From Syngnathus acus (Eukaryota; Chordata; Actinopteri; Syngnathiformes; Syngnathidae): a stretch of DNA of 64,000 nt. The notes below the pieces were generated by a model, which was given only the letters and a program-made list of their open reading frames with translations, had not been told where the DNA came from and did not search any database. A program made the translations under genes and the position numbers. Within the stretch, counting starts at the first letter, position 1. Every line of letters starts with the position of its first letter. The stretch lies in the NCBI RefSeq assembly GCF_901709675.1, contig NC_051089.1:14375976-14439975 (forward strand), in the 5' to 3' direction. This document shows positions 24,169-58,050 of the stretch, piece by piece.

Positions 24169-25055
24169 AACAACTATACATTTCTTCCCAGTGCTGACAG
24201 CATTTGCTACATACTTTGGTGTGATACAGTGGGAAGTGCAATCCTCCCCACAACACCTCCCCTATTGTTTTCTGTAGGAAAGACTGACATTGGGAGCACA
24301 GTGTAAAAAAACCAGACCGATTCAGTGCTCATGTCAACATGAGCAACACTTGATTCAGTCGTGCGTATTTCTTTTGTCTCCCACGGCTTCATCAAGAACA
24401 GGCACTGATCATTTCCTAAAGGACTGAAAGGTGGAGTCAACGACATCGATGACGCCTACCTGCCTCCCAGTCTTGAGCGACCAAACACATTCAATGAATA
24501 AAATGCTCAAATGAAAAAACAGAGGAGGCAGATTGACTCCAATGGCTTGGGATGGACTTTTTAACAGTAGCATCAAGTTAAGAAATCGATGGTGCAATTC
24601 TACAACCCTTGTTATGTAAAGTTAGCTAAAAGCACATTGTCGTTAAGTTCATGGCTCCTGCAGTGCTTCCGCTGCCAACTGAGGTCCAAGGGTTTCGCTA
24701 AACATTAAACTCGCTCAATCTCTTCTTTTCGATCAGTCTCACTGGGTCCCACCGTGGCACAAAAGAGTCACGCAATGCAGATCAGACCACATTATCTCGC
24801 AAGAGCACTGAGCTGAAAGGCCATTTAGATGTTCCACAACGTTCTAGTTTACAATGTCCCGTTTCACTGCATCTCGCTGTAAAGGTCAGCCTGAAGAATG
24901 TGCTTCAAGGAAACAACAAAAGTGAGTTACAGTTCAAAAGTTCTAATCTATGATTTGCGCTCACATTTTCAGTAAGACGGTGAGGGCCAAAACTTATCAC
25001 AAGTACACCCAGGACATGAAAATATATATATTTTATAATATATATAAAAGGTAAT

Positions 25056-25061
25056 TTTATT
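25056..25061 (-). terminator. tle3: Candidate proximal polyadenylation signal of tle3
   Basis: AATAAA on the minus strand about 300 nt past the stop, followed by an A/T-rich tract then GGGTGTACTTGTG. It could give a short 3' UTR isoform. Confidence 0.3.
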
Positions 25062-25358
25062 TAATCCAATATGTACACTTTTCACAAGACATCTGTGGAC
25101 CATGGTTCTCAGGGCTGAAGCACTGCTTCATTGGGTTAGGCTCAAATACTCAAAAAAAAAAAAATACAAAAGACAATAAGACACAAAAATGTGAACTGCC
25201 CCTCTCCCCCGACAAAAGGCTGCACATAAAAATCAGCTTCCCTGTGGCAGATGTATTCAGGGGTGGATAAAAGTCTTGTGTTCCACTTTGCAGATAGATG
25301 GCAGAGTCAGGGCGAAGAGTAGTCTCAGTAGAAGTGCTAAAGCAGAGTGAGAGTGTCT

Positions 25359-46689
<21,331 letters not shown>

Positions 46690-47660
46690 ATCTGTCCTTC
46701 ACGCGAGGGAACCGGTTGTTTTCCTGTGTTTTTCTTCAAGTAACCCGAGTGCAGTAGCTCACCACCACCCCCTCCCAGGGTGGTGCGGGATGGCGGCGGA
46801 CAAAGTACCGTTCGCGGCTGCGAGGCGCTCAGTCATCGAAGCTCTCACTTCTCCTACACACACACATACACAGCAGTGTGGAAGTGGATCTCACCTTCTT
46901 TTTTCACATATCGTGGATCTAATTCCAGCTCTTAGAATAAGTCAGAAGTGAGAACAACGCTCCAGTGTATACACTGATGGTTTGGATCACACCCTTGGTG
47001 AAACACTTTGGGCTTGTTTCCTCGTATCTAACGAGTTGAGAGGCGTTCAGCGAACATGTACGCGCTCATGCACACGCGAGCTCTCGCTCTCAGTGGGCTT
47101 ATTCTAGTGGGCTATGCCTATACACAGGGAACAAAGTCAGTGCACGCGCACCGCCGCGCGCACGTTTTCTCTAGCGGATATGTAATGTCGCACGCTTTTT
47201 ACCTTTGTCTCCAGTGACTCCCTCGCTTCCCCTCTTGCACAGGTTAAATGTTAATATCCACAAACAGGTCGTTGCATATCCTTCATTCGCACAAGTCACC
47301 ACAGAGAAGCAAGAAATATCCGCTCCCTTTTGCTTTACGTCGTTTTTCGCTCCTCCACAGTGCTGTTTCAGACCTCCCTGGTCCCGTCCTCCGTCTGTCC
47401 AGCTGGACTATGGAACCCCCTTCGATATTGTGGGAGAAAACACCTTCAAATAGAGGTTATATTAAATCCAGTAGTAGTCAAAGTAGCTTCCAAGGTGTCC
47501 CGTGGATGGTTGTCGGGTAATTGCACAGCTAGAATAAAAAAAATAATGTCCGTAGTTATGAAATAAAGCACAGGGTAGCATACACCCGCTTCCTCCGTCG
47601 CGCGTTGTACCACACACAGACTGAGTACTGACACGAGGACGCGACTGACGTGAGAGGACC
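46690..47660 (-). other. tle3: tle3 5' UTR and CpG-containing 5' flank (boundary unknown)
   Basis: CpG dinucleotides are clearly more frequent here than in the flanks, especially 46790-46840, 47040-47170 and 47575-47650. No long reading frame and no convincing additional splice donor was seen, so exon 1 probably carries the whole leader. The exact start site cannot be read from the sequence. Confidence 0.45.
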
Positions 47661-48330
47661 ACTCGCTAACCAATTGGGTACTTTAACCAATCAAAACCAG
47701 CAAATCCCACGTGGGGTGGAGAAATCACCCGTTGTTCCGATTGGTCGGGTGACATGTGAGCTCACCAACTCGCCATTTTGGATCTGAAGTCAGACAGCTA
47801 TCGGTGTGTCCGACAACTTGTTCAAAACAAAAATCATTTAAATATCACTGCACTCTGGTCATTGATACAAAAAAAAACAACGAGAGACTGTGTGCAACGG
47901 TGCAAACATACTCAATGATTGAGCATTTCCCCCCATGGCTATTCTGCTGTTAAACATTACACGTAAATAACTTTAAATGCCCATGATGTGAAAAGCGCCT
48001 ATTTCGCAGCAGCGTTTCCATTAACAGGCTCAAATTGATCGAGCAATTTCAAATGAGACCTCAAGCATCTCCAAGCTTTCTCTTTATCGGCAAGTCAGCG
48101 CGCGACAACGCGTCTGTTCTTGAGGGCATGAGCCTATGACGTGTTGCCTTCAATGCATAAGCCCACGTGGGTCGACCCGCCCCCAAGCAACGCATTTTAT
48201 CCAATAAGCTTCCAGCTGTCTTCTTGTACTGCTTGTAATTGGTCCAGTGTAGTAGAAGCTGTCAGTCAAACACGCAGCGCTGTCAATTAAACCCACGTTG
48301 GATTCGGCGCTGACAAATGCCGGCGTTCCT
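47640..48330 (-). promoter_or_regulatory. tle3: Probable tle3 promoter zone: CCAAT boxes and E-boxes, no clear TATA
   Basis: CCAAT or its complement occurs at about 47670-47677 (both strands), 47687-47691, 47740-47744, 48201-48205 and 48238-48242. Palindromic CACGTG E-boxes lie at 47708-47713 and 48164-48169. A YY1-like AAAATGGCG reads on the minus strand near 47772. CCAAT boxes facing both ways with CpG content fit a TATA-less, possibly bidirectional promoter. Confidence 0.45.
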
Positions 48331-49582
48331 CTCCCTCCTGCCTGCGAATAGAGGCTGGAATGGCTGCTTAATTAGCTTCGAATGGCTTTTCCTTTCAGCT
48401 CAAACAATCTGTCAGTACCATGTGGTAAAAAGAGCTTTGCATAAAACAAAAGCAGGGGGGGAAAAGCCAGTCGGGGCTAAATATCAGTATGATTCCACTT
48501 CTCTTCTTCCCCCATGAAAACGTTTTCTGTAAAACAAAGCTTTTACCTCGCTCAAACATTGGCTTCTTGCGCAGTTGCGTCCTCACTCTCTTCCAAAAAT
48601 GTTCAATTTCTTTATCTGGGTGGTATATTTATGTGCAAAACCGCAATGTGTCATCATGGGAATGAAGACGTTTGACAGGAGGACGAGTTAAATAAATTAA
48701 ATATGTGAATCATTCAAACAGTTGTGAGGGGGGAGTTTAGCCCTGAATATGTCAGACTGATTGTACCACATGTATAAACTGTTGTCCAAGTTGGAGTCAA
48801 TCATAACTAGAGTACAAAAAAAACAGCAAAACAGACAGCTGTCATGTTCAAATGTCTAAGTAACACAAAAAAGTATTTTGCTCCTTGGATTTGAATGGTT
48901 GTTTGTTCTGATGCTGTTGAAACAAATATACATTCGATCATTTGTACCCGTGGCATCTATATTGCCCCAAGGTGGGCCTTCACAATTGCATTTGAAATGT
49001 GTTGCTTTTCTACACCTTATAGTGAAGATTAGAGACCAACTCATAATAGTAATGCTATTTTCGACTACAACTGGTTGAGTGGGGGTTGGGGAGGCTTTGA
49101 CTTCACTAAAAGTCATGAGGTGTATCACAATTTGAACACAATGTAGCATGGTGCAAACTGGAGCTGTTGCTAAGCAACAAATGTATCCCTCCTGGAGATG
49201 CATTGATATGCACTGGGGGGAGGCGGGAAAATCAGTGCAAAATTTGACAACTGCATTTAGGTGTACAAATGATTTGCACAGCGAGGATTACAGAAATATT
49301 TTCAAAGGACACAAACAAGTTACGTAAGTTAACAATTTCGAAATGGTGCATTTTTTGTTTTAAAGAAAATGTAAGCGGCCTACACAATTCACAGTATAAA
49401 TGAATTCATGACATCATACATAGTGTATATACGGAGATTACCGGTCAAGCTTCTTCCCGACAAATGACACGAAATTAAATTAACATTAATTACGCTATAA
49501 TACTATGTAGCCTACGGTTAAAGTAAGTGTTGTACAGTAGGAATAATCACGTATGTTGGGTAAAATATCACTGTTAGAAAGG
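48331..49582. other. Upstream flank, no gene seen
   Basis: No coding signal or recognised repeat. Confidence 0.5.
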
Positions 49583-49588
49583 TTCCGA

Positions 49589-50216
49589 TGTTGATGTTGA
49601 AAATCAATGTATATTTTTGGGTTAAATTTCGTGTGTGCGCCGTTTAGTTGGCAGCTCCTTTAAGTTTTCCTCGCATCATACGAGTAGCCGTTACGTAGCT
49701 CCACGGCGGCTAACGGTCGCCAGCAAGTGTGTTTTCTTGTCTCGATGACTTATGTTTGATGTGTTGGCTAGAGTATTTCGTTTATGGTTGTTTAGTATAG
49801 CGGAATCGTTACTCGCAGTTAGTTATGTAATGTGTGCCGTCTACTAGTGTTGTGTGATTTCAGAAGTTGAGCGTTGACTTACACGCTGTATTTCTGTCTG
49901 TTGCAGAACCACACACACTTTTCACAAGAATCACACACACACCTTTCACAAGAATCACACACACATTTTCACAATCACCACACACATGCATACACAATCA
50001 CATTCACACACCCAAACACTCACCCATGTACATTACACACACCTGCTTTAACATCCTTACGACCAAACGTGTGCCTATACCTTTTGCCCGTTCGCCTGTA
50101 TGCCCATATGAGCCATAGTGCCTGTTACTTGCCAATAATTCAATAAAGCAACCAAAACTGAACCACGTCTCCCTCCTGTGTTCTCACCGACACCCGGGGG
50201 CGAAAAGAGCATAACA
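49589..50216 (+). mobile_element. Candidate solo LTR with 6-bp target duplication
   Basis: Starts TGTTGATG and ends CATAACA (inverted: TGTTATG), with TTCCGA immediately outside both ends (49583-49588 and 50217-50222). AATAAA lies at 50142-50147, about 70 nt before the end. The interior has CpG-containing sequence and a (CACA)-rich tract with three copies of TTTCACAA(GAATC). 628 bp, no coding region, so read as a solo LTR of an LTR retrotransposon. Confidence 0.65.
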
Positions 50217-50222
50217 TTCCGA

Positions 50223-51416
50223 GCCAACCCCCTATACAGTCCTCAGGCTCCGCAACAATCACACATGTGTAATCCTGTAGGTTTGCCCATGGTGTATATT
50301 ATATAGTATTCTTAATTCATATTAAATTTCCTTGACTGAAGTATATTTGCCTCCTTTTTTGGTGAGGCACAAAAATGCAACTCTACTTCTTCAGTTGTGT
50401 CTAATTGAATAGGGCGTGATAAAACATTGGAGAACAAGCTTTGGGTGTCTTTTAAGCAGACTCTCCTTTGCATGTGAAGAAAACCAATTATTCATTATGA
50501 AATATTTGCATGAGACAACAATGAGACAACAATGTTATCTTTGGAAGAGTCTTGTGACTTGAGTGATTCATTCATGCAGTATGTTGTAGTTTGTTTTGGT
50601 GCTTCAACACTTGTGTGGCCAAGTTAGAATATTATATGAACTAACATGACGGTGTAGTTGTACAAGAGTTACATTGTCTTCTGCATGTTTAGATAACGCT
50701 AAATAGGGTAAGTTTATTACAGTTGCTTGAGTAATAACCAATCACGGCCCATGACAATGTTTCATAGTGTTTTGCTTTTGCAAATAAGTTCCTAAAAGAC
50801 GGGTTCAGGGTCTACCCCGCCTCTCGCCCAAGGACTGCTTGGGTAGGCTCCATCACGCCCGCAACCCTCGAGAGGGAGGATAAGATGATGAATGAATGAA
50901 TAAAGGAGCCATATCATGCATAATTGAGTTTTTTTTTTTTTAGCTTTTAGCCACATTCAAATACTATTTCCACACCTCTAAAGTGGTGTTTTCCTCCACT
51001 CCCTCATCTTGCAGCATTCCTGCTCATTCCTCCTCTCTCAGCAGCAGTCCGGCCCAATCCAAGAAAATGACCGGGTTCTCACTTTGTGACATCACAGCAC
51101 TGGCCCAGCAGACTCAACACACGCTCATTTCGTCAGAGCAGCTGTCACTGGAACTTTAGTTGACATACTACGGCTGTTCTGATTTCGGTACATCAAATAA
51201 ATAAATGAAATAAATGTTTTAGTGAACCAGCCATCTTACTTCCAGATTAGAAAAATAGCCGTATTACATAAGATATTTGATTGCCATTGTGTCACAGATG
51301 TGTATAATCATATGAAAAAAATAGCAGCCCATTTAATTCCCTTGCAAAATCAACTTTCAAGAGGTTGGAATTACGCTTTGTTCTCCGCATTGTACTCCAC
51401 GGAATCGACACTCTGA
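50223..51416. other. Flank between two solo LTRs; V-SINE 3' fragment inside
   Basis: No gene seen. A SINE fragment lies at 50801-50901. Confidence 0.5.
50801..50901 (+). mobile_element. V-SINE-like 3'-end fragment
   Basis: GGTTCAGGGTCTACCCCGCC, GGGTAGGCTCCATCACGCCC and a (GAAT)n tail match the 3' part of the SINEs above. Confidence 0.8.
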
Positions 51417-51421
51417 TAAAC

Positions 51422-51836
51422 CGTCACGACTCGTCCCCGGTCGTTTTATTATGTGTATATGTTGCCATAGTTTCAGTTTGCGTCTCTGTGTACTCGCCCC
51501 TCCCCTCCTGTATCTGCCCATGATCAGTGTGATCACCCTTACCTGCCTCTCGTTAGCTGTCTTGTATTTAAGTCCTGTCTGCCTCTCACTCCCCTGTCGG
51601 ATTGTTCTCGTCTGTCGTCTTGTTTCGCGTCGTTTTGTCTCGTCTTTCTGTTCTGTTAGTTTCTCTCCAAGTTGGTCTGTCCGTCTGTCGGTTACCCCTG
51701 TCACTCTGCCTCCGTTAAGTTGTTAGTTTGCCGGTTCTGTTGGTTTTCCCCTCATCCTCCCTTCCAACTACCTCTTCCCTCAATAAACCCTGGTCCAAGC
51801 TGCATTTGGTCACCCAGCTCCACTCATTCCGTGACA
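51422..51836 (+). mobile_element. Solo LTR, 415 bp, with 5-bp target duplication
   Basis: Begins CGTCACG and ends CGTGACA, imperfect 7-bp inverted ends. TAAAC flanks both sides (51417-51421, 51837-51841). AATAAACCCTGGTCCAAGCT lies about 55 nt before the end as the polyadenylation signal. The pyrimidine-rich interior has CTGT/TCTGT units. No internal coding region is adjacent. Confidence 0.85.
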
Positions 51837-52149
51837 TAAACGTCTGCTTTGAAACCTGCTTTGGCACCGAATCAATGGTGTGCAGTGAACTGACAAAACA
51901 AGCAAGCTTCATATCCTTTCAAGGGAAAAGGGTGTCTTAACAGCCCACACGACAGTCTGATTTGGATTGGGTAAAGTCTAAAAATTGTTTCACATCTTCA
52001 GATCTTTCATATCACACCACTAAAACTCTGACATCAGTACCCAATCAACTTTTTCCTGTCCTCAGAACAGAAATATTGGGCACTCATGTCAATATCTGTC
52101 AGGTCTCTCGGTGCCAAAACATTCGGATTTCTTAGTGTGCATTTGTGTG

Positions 52150-52189
52150 TGGGGGCATATGTGTGTGTGTGTGTGGGGGGGGGGGGGGG
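52150..52189. repeat. (GT)n followed by G15 homopolymer
   Basis: (GT)8 then fifteen consecutive G (52175-52189). Confidence 0.95.
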
Positions 52190-54285
52190 TCAAGGAAGTG
52201 GATTAACTTAAAGCTGGCAAATACTGTGGCAGTCTGAGATGCTGATTCAAGAGTCCCATATAGAAAGACATTATCACAAAGCTTTATCTGATCGGCTCTC
52301 AGTCGAGAGTGAACCTGATTAAGCAACAACAACAAAGTGGGCTTCACCTCAGGGACAAGTAGGGGGCGAGGGGCATTTAACACTTGTGGACCGCTCCACT
52401 GTTTATTTGCACAGGAAACCCAGACGCTGTGAAACTTCTACTCAGAGTTACTACACAAATATTGGAGCTATTTGCAGAGGTGGTTTTAATCTTTTGCAGA
52501 GCAACGATTGGCTCATTTTATTCCCATCTCTGCAAGAACTGGATTCCTTCATCCCGCGAGCTTCCCTCACACCAACTCACCCTAAAATAAATACATTGGA
52601 GGTATATTTTCAATGCCCACTAAAGACTCCAATCTCATTTCTTTTGCTTACGATATCGGCTTCTCAGCACAAACATGTTCTCATTGCTCAGACGGCAGCT
52701 TCTATACTGACCAGGGAGTGGTTGCAAGTCCGGCTGTCTGCCTGATACTTTCCGAAAAAAGGGGACCGTGTTCACTCACCTACAGTGTGAAAATAGGGAG
52801 AGGTCGTGCAATGTAACGCAATTGTTTCACAGTATTCTAAAAGATGAGGCTAAAATTGCAGTGACCGGTCCATTCTCTTTTTTACTCTTGATTTCTGTTT
52901 CTTGGGATGGGAACGTAACAGAGCTGTAGGAAGTATACCCCCCTCTATCCCAGCGGGATGTCCATCCAACATGCTCACCAATCTGTTATTGATCAGCCGA
53001 ACATCGAGCGCATACATTTATCTGTATCGAGCGGGGGAATTGGGGGTGGGGCTCTGCGGATACCCCCTCCCTGGTAGATGCTTAAGGCCAACGGGGCTAC
53101 ACGCCTCTGCTAGAAGCCCACCTGCTGTGAGAAGTTTGCACCGTTTACTTGATCCCGCCCCTATCCCGTCTGTCGTCTGGAAAAGCGATATAAACACAAT
53201 TATTGTCAATCACAATAGTACAATTGATATACAACGTTGTCGACACTTGAATATATTGTGTGTCGAGACCCCGCTGCCGCAGGTCGCCAGTCAATCTCAG
53301 GGAACATACGGGATAGACAATTCCCATACACAGCAATGTAGGGTCTCCGATTATTCTAACTCGTAGACATGAGCATGACCACCCTTGAAAATCCAGGAGA
53401 AGATTTCTATCCCACACAGTAGGCCTTGAGATAAGTTTCACATCCCAAATCTCCTGAATGCGTTGCAGATGTTTTTCTCCCTTCTTATATTTTATCTACC
53501 TTCACATAAATCATTGAGGATTAGCACTCGTGTTATCTCACTTAAAGCATTGGATCCGGTTTGTCCCATGTTTTTCTACAGTCCATGTCGAATAGAGACA
53601 TGAATGAATAAAATGTGCGTAACACCACCGCTTAATTATAAACATGGCCTTATAAAATGTGTCGTAATGGGTTGCTTGGCTACAGTTTTAAATTGTACAG
53701 GACGTGTGGGAGAACACAGACAATCCAATTATGTTCAAAGGTCACACTCATGATGAAGTAGAGATTGCAGATTTTCTCTAGGAATAAATATACTGAGGAA
53801 AAAACTTTGTGTACAATGAAGCAATCATACAATTTAAGTACTTTGAGTATGTAATGTTTCAATTTGAAATGAGTTCACTCCTCATCCAACTGCTTTAGTC
53901 AGGTATTGAATTGAGAGCGCCTCTGGCGCAGCGCATGATTAATAAGCTCATCCGACACTCACTGTGAGCGGGTCTACCGGCTCGCACAGTGAAAGGCTCT
54001 TTCGAGAGCCTGGTGTCATTTTCTGTGATTTCAGTCCAAGTGGCTGCTATAAAAACTAGGTCAACAAAATGACCTTATCCTGCCTGTCCTTCAGCTTGAA
54101 CAACACATAGTTGATAGTGATGCCCACTTTGTTGCTACACACTGAATGCTGTCGTGCACAGGAGGAAAAATAAATAATCAACAGGGACTGCCGCAAAGTT
54201 TGTTATTCAGCCATTCTCTCGTGGGATGGCATGTGAGACACAGTATTAAAACAATTGTTGACTCTGGAACTTATTAAGAGCATTG

Positions 54286-54360
54286 TCAAGCATTTCTGAA
54301 AAGATGTTGTTCAATCTTAGAGCCTTTTCAAGCATCCCTGAAAAGATTTTGTTCAATTTT
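54286..54360. repeat. Two-copy direct repeat, period 42 bp
   Basis: TCAAGCAT(TT/CC)CTGAAAAGAT and TTGTTCAAT occur twice, 42 bp apart. Confidence 0.75.
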
Positions 54361-57300
54361 CATGGTTGCGCTGGACTGTATTTGACATTGAATTATAAAA
54401 ATAACATAAAGGAATTAAAAACCCCACCACCCATTAATGTCATTACATTACTAAAATTCTCTATTAGCAAATTGGGAATTTAGCTCACGCTAGCTACAAC
54501 AAAGAAAAATGTACTTTAAGCTTCAATGAACAGCCTCGCAACTTTGCAATACTTGCAATGTCTTCTCTGTGTAATGATCTTTTTTCATCAGCCACTCAGC
54601 GGGAGACCTGAAAATGGAGTTCATTTTGGTAGAAGAGAAAAAATATGGTTTCCAAGGGAACAAGGCCCTCCATGTAGTCGCTTCAGAAGGCAGTCTAGAT
54701 GAGGTGTTTGAACTTGTATACTTGCACTGAGGATTGTACAACATTTATGGATGCGTGCATGTGCGTGCGCCCGGTGGCCTTGTGTGCGCGCTGTTTTCAG
54801 TCACAAGGCTGACCCACACACCTTGCCAAGAAAATGGAATGAGATAAGTCACCTGGGAGATTGCAGCCGGGTCATCGATTTTATGGGTCATCTGATAGAG
54901 CCTGTCCCGGCTGGGAAAACGACCCTTCAGGATTGGAAAAGGCTATCGTTTAACCTGATCAATAACTCCAATTACCCTGCTCCTCCCATAGCTGTAAATA
55001 CAGAGGCTATCATATTATGTTTTCAAGGAATTCCTTTTGTGGAACACCACACAAAGTTGCAGTTGTCTTGTGTGTGTGGTATTTTCCTGACGATAATTGT
55101 TTATACATGATGACTGCACTTCAAATTCTTCTACAGCATATCGTGTATGAGCAAAGCATTGCTAAGCTAATGTTAGCATGTGTGTTTAATTCCGGCATTC
55201 CTTGCAGTGTGTCTCCGATGTTAAGGTTATGAGGTGATGACAGATTTGTACACAACCAGCAGTGGTTTCCAGTAACCATAGTCTATAAACTATGGTAGCT
55301 ACTGTTGAGTGAAAAGGGGGCACTAGGTTAAGAGCTAGGGTACATCCTGAACAAATCGCCATTTAAACAAGTGACAGAGTGAATAATGGCACTTGTCAAT
55401 TTTAGCCTCGAGTGTACCGGGACTCTCTATATCTAGCACATTTGATATCTTTGGACAGCCTGGTTTGTATGTCTCACTTGAATGGACTATGCCAAATGTC
55501 ACCATATTGTTTGCTTGTTAGCACGTGTATTAACACGAGTTTAAATATGTTGGGCATGTCTGTTGCAGCATCCTCTCAAGCTCTGGCCACACAGCTCATA
55601 ATATGTTACAATTTTCAAAATGTTACAGTTCCATAAACATTAAAACTTGCAGGACACATATGTTCATGTTTGTATTGCATTTGCAACATACCGTGTCAGG
55701 TGAAAGACTGTACATTCCATTTTCCATCTTTGTTGTCTGAAGTTGTGAACTATTATATCCAACAGAATAGAAATACTATAAAAACGACCGTAAAACTTGA
55801 AACACACTTAAGTATTAATGAGGTTTTGGTCTTTGGGGAAATCTAATGTTATTCATTTTGTCATCAACAGAGAGCTGTTAGCTCTTTAAACATTACCCCA
55901 GGGAGCCATCCTTCAGGACTGATTGTGTTTCACCGCTCAACAAAGTGCCACCAAAGTGTAATGAGTTGCTTTAATCTGACAACCTCCATGCATCATTGAA
56001 ACACTCACCTCGAGTTGGGCTTTGTTGTCCATCACAGACAGGGAAGGCTTTTAGGAACTTCTGCATTAGACAGTGTGTGCTACTCAATTGTTACAGGAGG
56101 AATATTAAAACAAAAAAATCCTCTTTCTTTACATTATTCATGTTGAAAAATGCATTTAGGGCCAGTCTTTTCAAAGTTAATGTCATGCTAATAGGAAGAA
56201 GGTGTCGTGCCAGATGTTGCAGAAGAATACATGGTTACACACATTCAAAAGATTGTATAGCAGCGCCGTCTCCTCTATACGTTTTGTGGCAATAGTATCG
56301 CCAGACATTAAGGACATTATTAAAAACTAGTTGTATAAGAATTCCCTCAGTAATTTCTTATGAATGCTAAGACATGCTATGGCCATGGCAATGGAAGAAA
56401 TGTAATGAGGACAATAAGTTAATAAACGTTAGCGGAGTGTTAGCTGTAGCACTACAAACAATAAAGAAGTCACTGTGAATTATCCCATCTTTCAATACAT
56501 TCCTATGTACTTTTTTTTGTGGATAATTTGACAATTGTATGCAATTCAGAAAAAAAAACTGAAACAGAAATAGTTATAGGACAACCTTAATGATAGTCAA
56601 AGTTACGGACATCATTTTCATCTGAAAAGTCAAGATCTGAAAGAAAAAAAAACACGCCTTCGTTTTTATTCTTCTGATTGAATCCTCACATTGGAGTGAC
56701 ATTTCTGTTGATTGATAATGGAAACTGCCGTCCATACCTTTAACACCATCTTTTAGCTACTGCATCGCTATGTTTGTACCTCAATAGAGGTAAAAGCTGG
56801 TACATAGTAACAGAAACTGCTCTCTTTGGACATCTTCAAAACATTTTACTTGTAGCCACAGATTCAGCTTATTTAATTGTTATTCCACCACAATTTTGAA
56901 ATGCCATGAGGGGTGATGATCGTTTGGAGAAGGAAACAAAAAACTTTGAAATGAACTGCTCCGGGAAATGAGAGCCGCAGTAATAAATTGGTCACTGCAA
57001 CTTCCTTTGTCTCACGGGAAATTTGCACCCATAATTGTTCAGTTCTTCATAGTCCCCAGGAAAAAGGTGGATTGCCGTGGCTTAAAGCAGACCACTTTAT
57101 GCACCGATGCAGGTATTTCTGAAGGGTTCACTTCATTATTCTTGCAAGTGGATGTAAAGGTCACGTACTATAAAGTCTGAATATAAACTATGATTGGCAT
57201 ATGCTCTTATTTTGCTCTTTAAAAATGATTTGCAATAGTGGATTTATCAATCTATTATTCATTAGAAGGTGAGGTTATGTAAATAAATTAACTAATTAAC

Positions 57301-57652
57301 AAAAGTGCTCTCGACGTACGTATTTGCACAATCATGTTCTGTTGAATCTTCTGCTCAGCAAATTAGTGCTAAAAAAAACAAAACAGTTATAGTTCTCCTA
57401 CGACACATGAGGACGAAACATTGTTCCTTACCACCAAATACACGACAGCAGGTGCAGCATGTCACCTATCAGCGGACGCCATTGCTGAAAATACATGTGT
57501 ATGCAAAAGAGGCCTTTCAGGGTCGCAGGACCTTCAAGTAGAGGAGATTGGCGCTAGAGGGGCCTTGCCAAAATTACAATTAAACCGTCACGACCAGAGT
57601 CAAGAGCAGCCACTTGAAACCTTTTCCTTATTAATTGGGATTCGGGGAGTAC

Positions 57653-58050
57653 CTGGGTTTCCTCGGTTGGAGGTTCAAGTGGTGCTTAGTGAATGATAGA
57701 GCGACTCCTTGAGACGTTCCATCTTCTTGGCCCGTGAAGATGAGATTGCTGCGAAACGTGTTCAACATCCTCTCAGGGGTCACGACGTGAAGCTTTCGAA
57801 CACCTGAAGCGCCGTGTGCTTCTGTCTCCTGCTCTTTGTAGCAGCACTCACAAATGTATTTTAGGAGCCGACTCAAGTGGCTCTTCAACGACAGCCCACT
57901 CCTTCAATGATCCATCCACAAAGAACACCACCTCGTTGCCGTGCGTCACTGTTTTTAAGTGGCCCTGGCATTTGATGTCTTTATAATAGACAGAGGCGAT
58001 TCTAGGGTTCACAAGATGAGCACTAAGTGTGTGCAGCGCTCTTACAAATT
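57653..58050 (-). pseudogene. Possible unrecognised coding exon or gene remnant with one frame break
   Basis: I do not recognise this protein. One frame (about 58050-57890) reads with coding-like composition, including LHTLSAHLVNPRIASVYYKD and HGNEVVFFVDGSLKEWAV. A second frame takes over near 57890 and reads SHLSRLLKYICECCYKE, then VRKLHVVTPERMLNTF and SNLIFTGQEDG to 57653. The exit point CCCAG|GTACTC is a good splice donor, and TTTGGTTCAG precedes 58050 as a possible acceptor. The frame change near 57890 needs one inserted or lost base, so this could be a pseudogene, a sequence error, or chance. No matching neighbour exons were found. Confidence 0.3.

Larger units (their letters stand above)
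24150..25358 (-). other. tle3: tle3 3' UTR (extent inferred)
   Basis: Follows the stop codon. On the minus strand, AATAAA occurs at 25056-25061 (about 300 nt after the stop) and twice at 24155-24160 and 24163-24168 (about 1.2 kb after the stop). The distal pair is followed by a T- and GT-rich stretch, so it is the better 3' end. An A/T-rich dinucleotide tract lies at about 25020-25048. Confidence 0.5.
51842..57652. other. Upstream flank; TG tract and G15 run at about 52160-52189; GC-richer island at about 52900-53420
   Basis: No confirmed gene. A 154-codon frame at 52902-53366 has no recognised domain. A 42-bp-period partial duplication is present at 54286-54360. Confidence 0.4.

Noticed and set aside
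51451-51726. Cys/Val/Leu-rich 91-codon frame
   Set aside because: It lies entirely within the solo LTR and reflects its pyrimidine-rich sequence.
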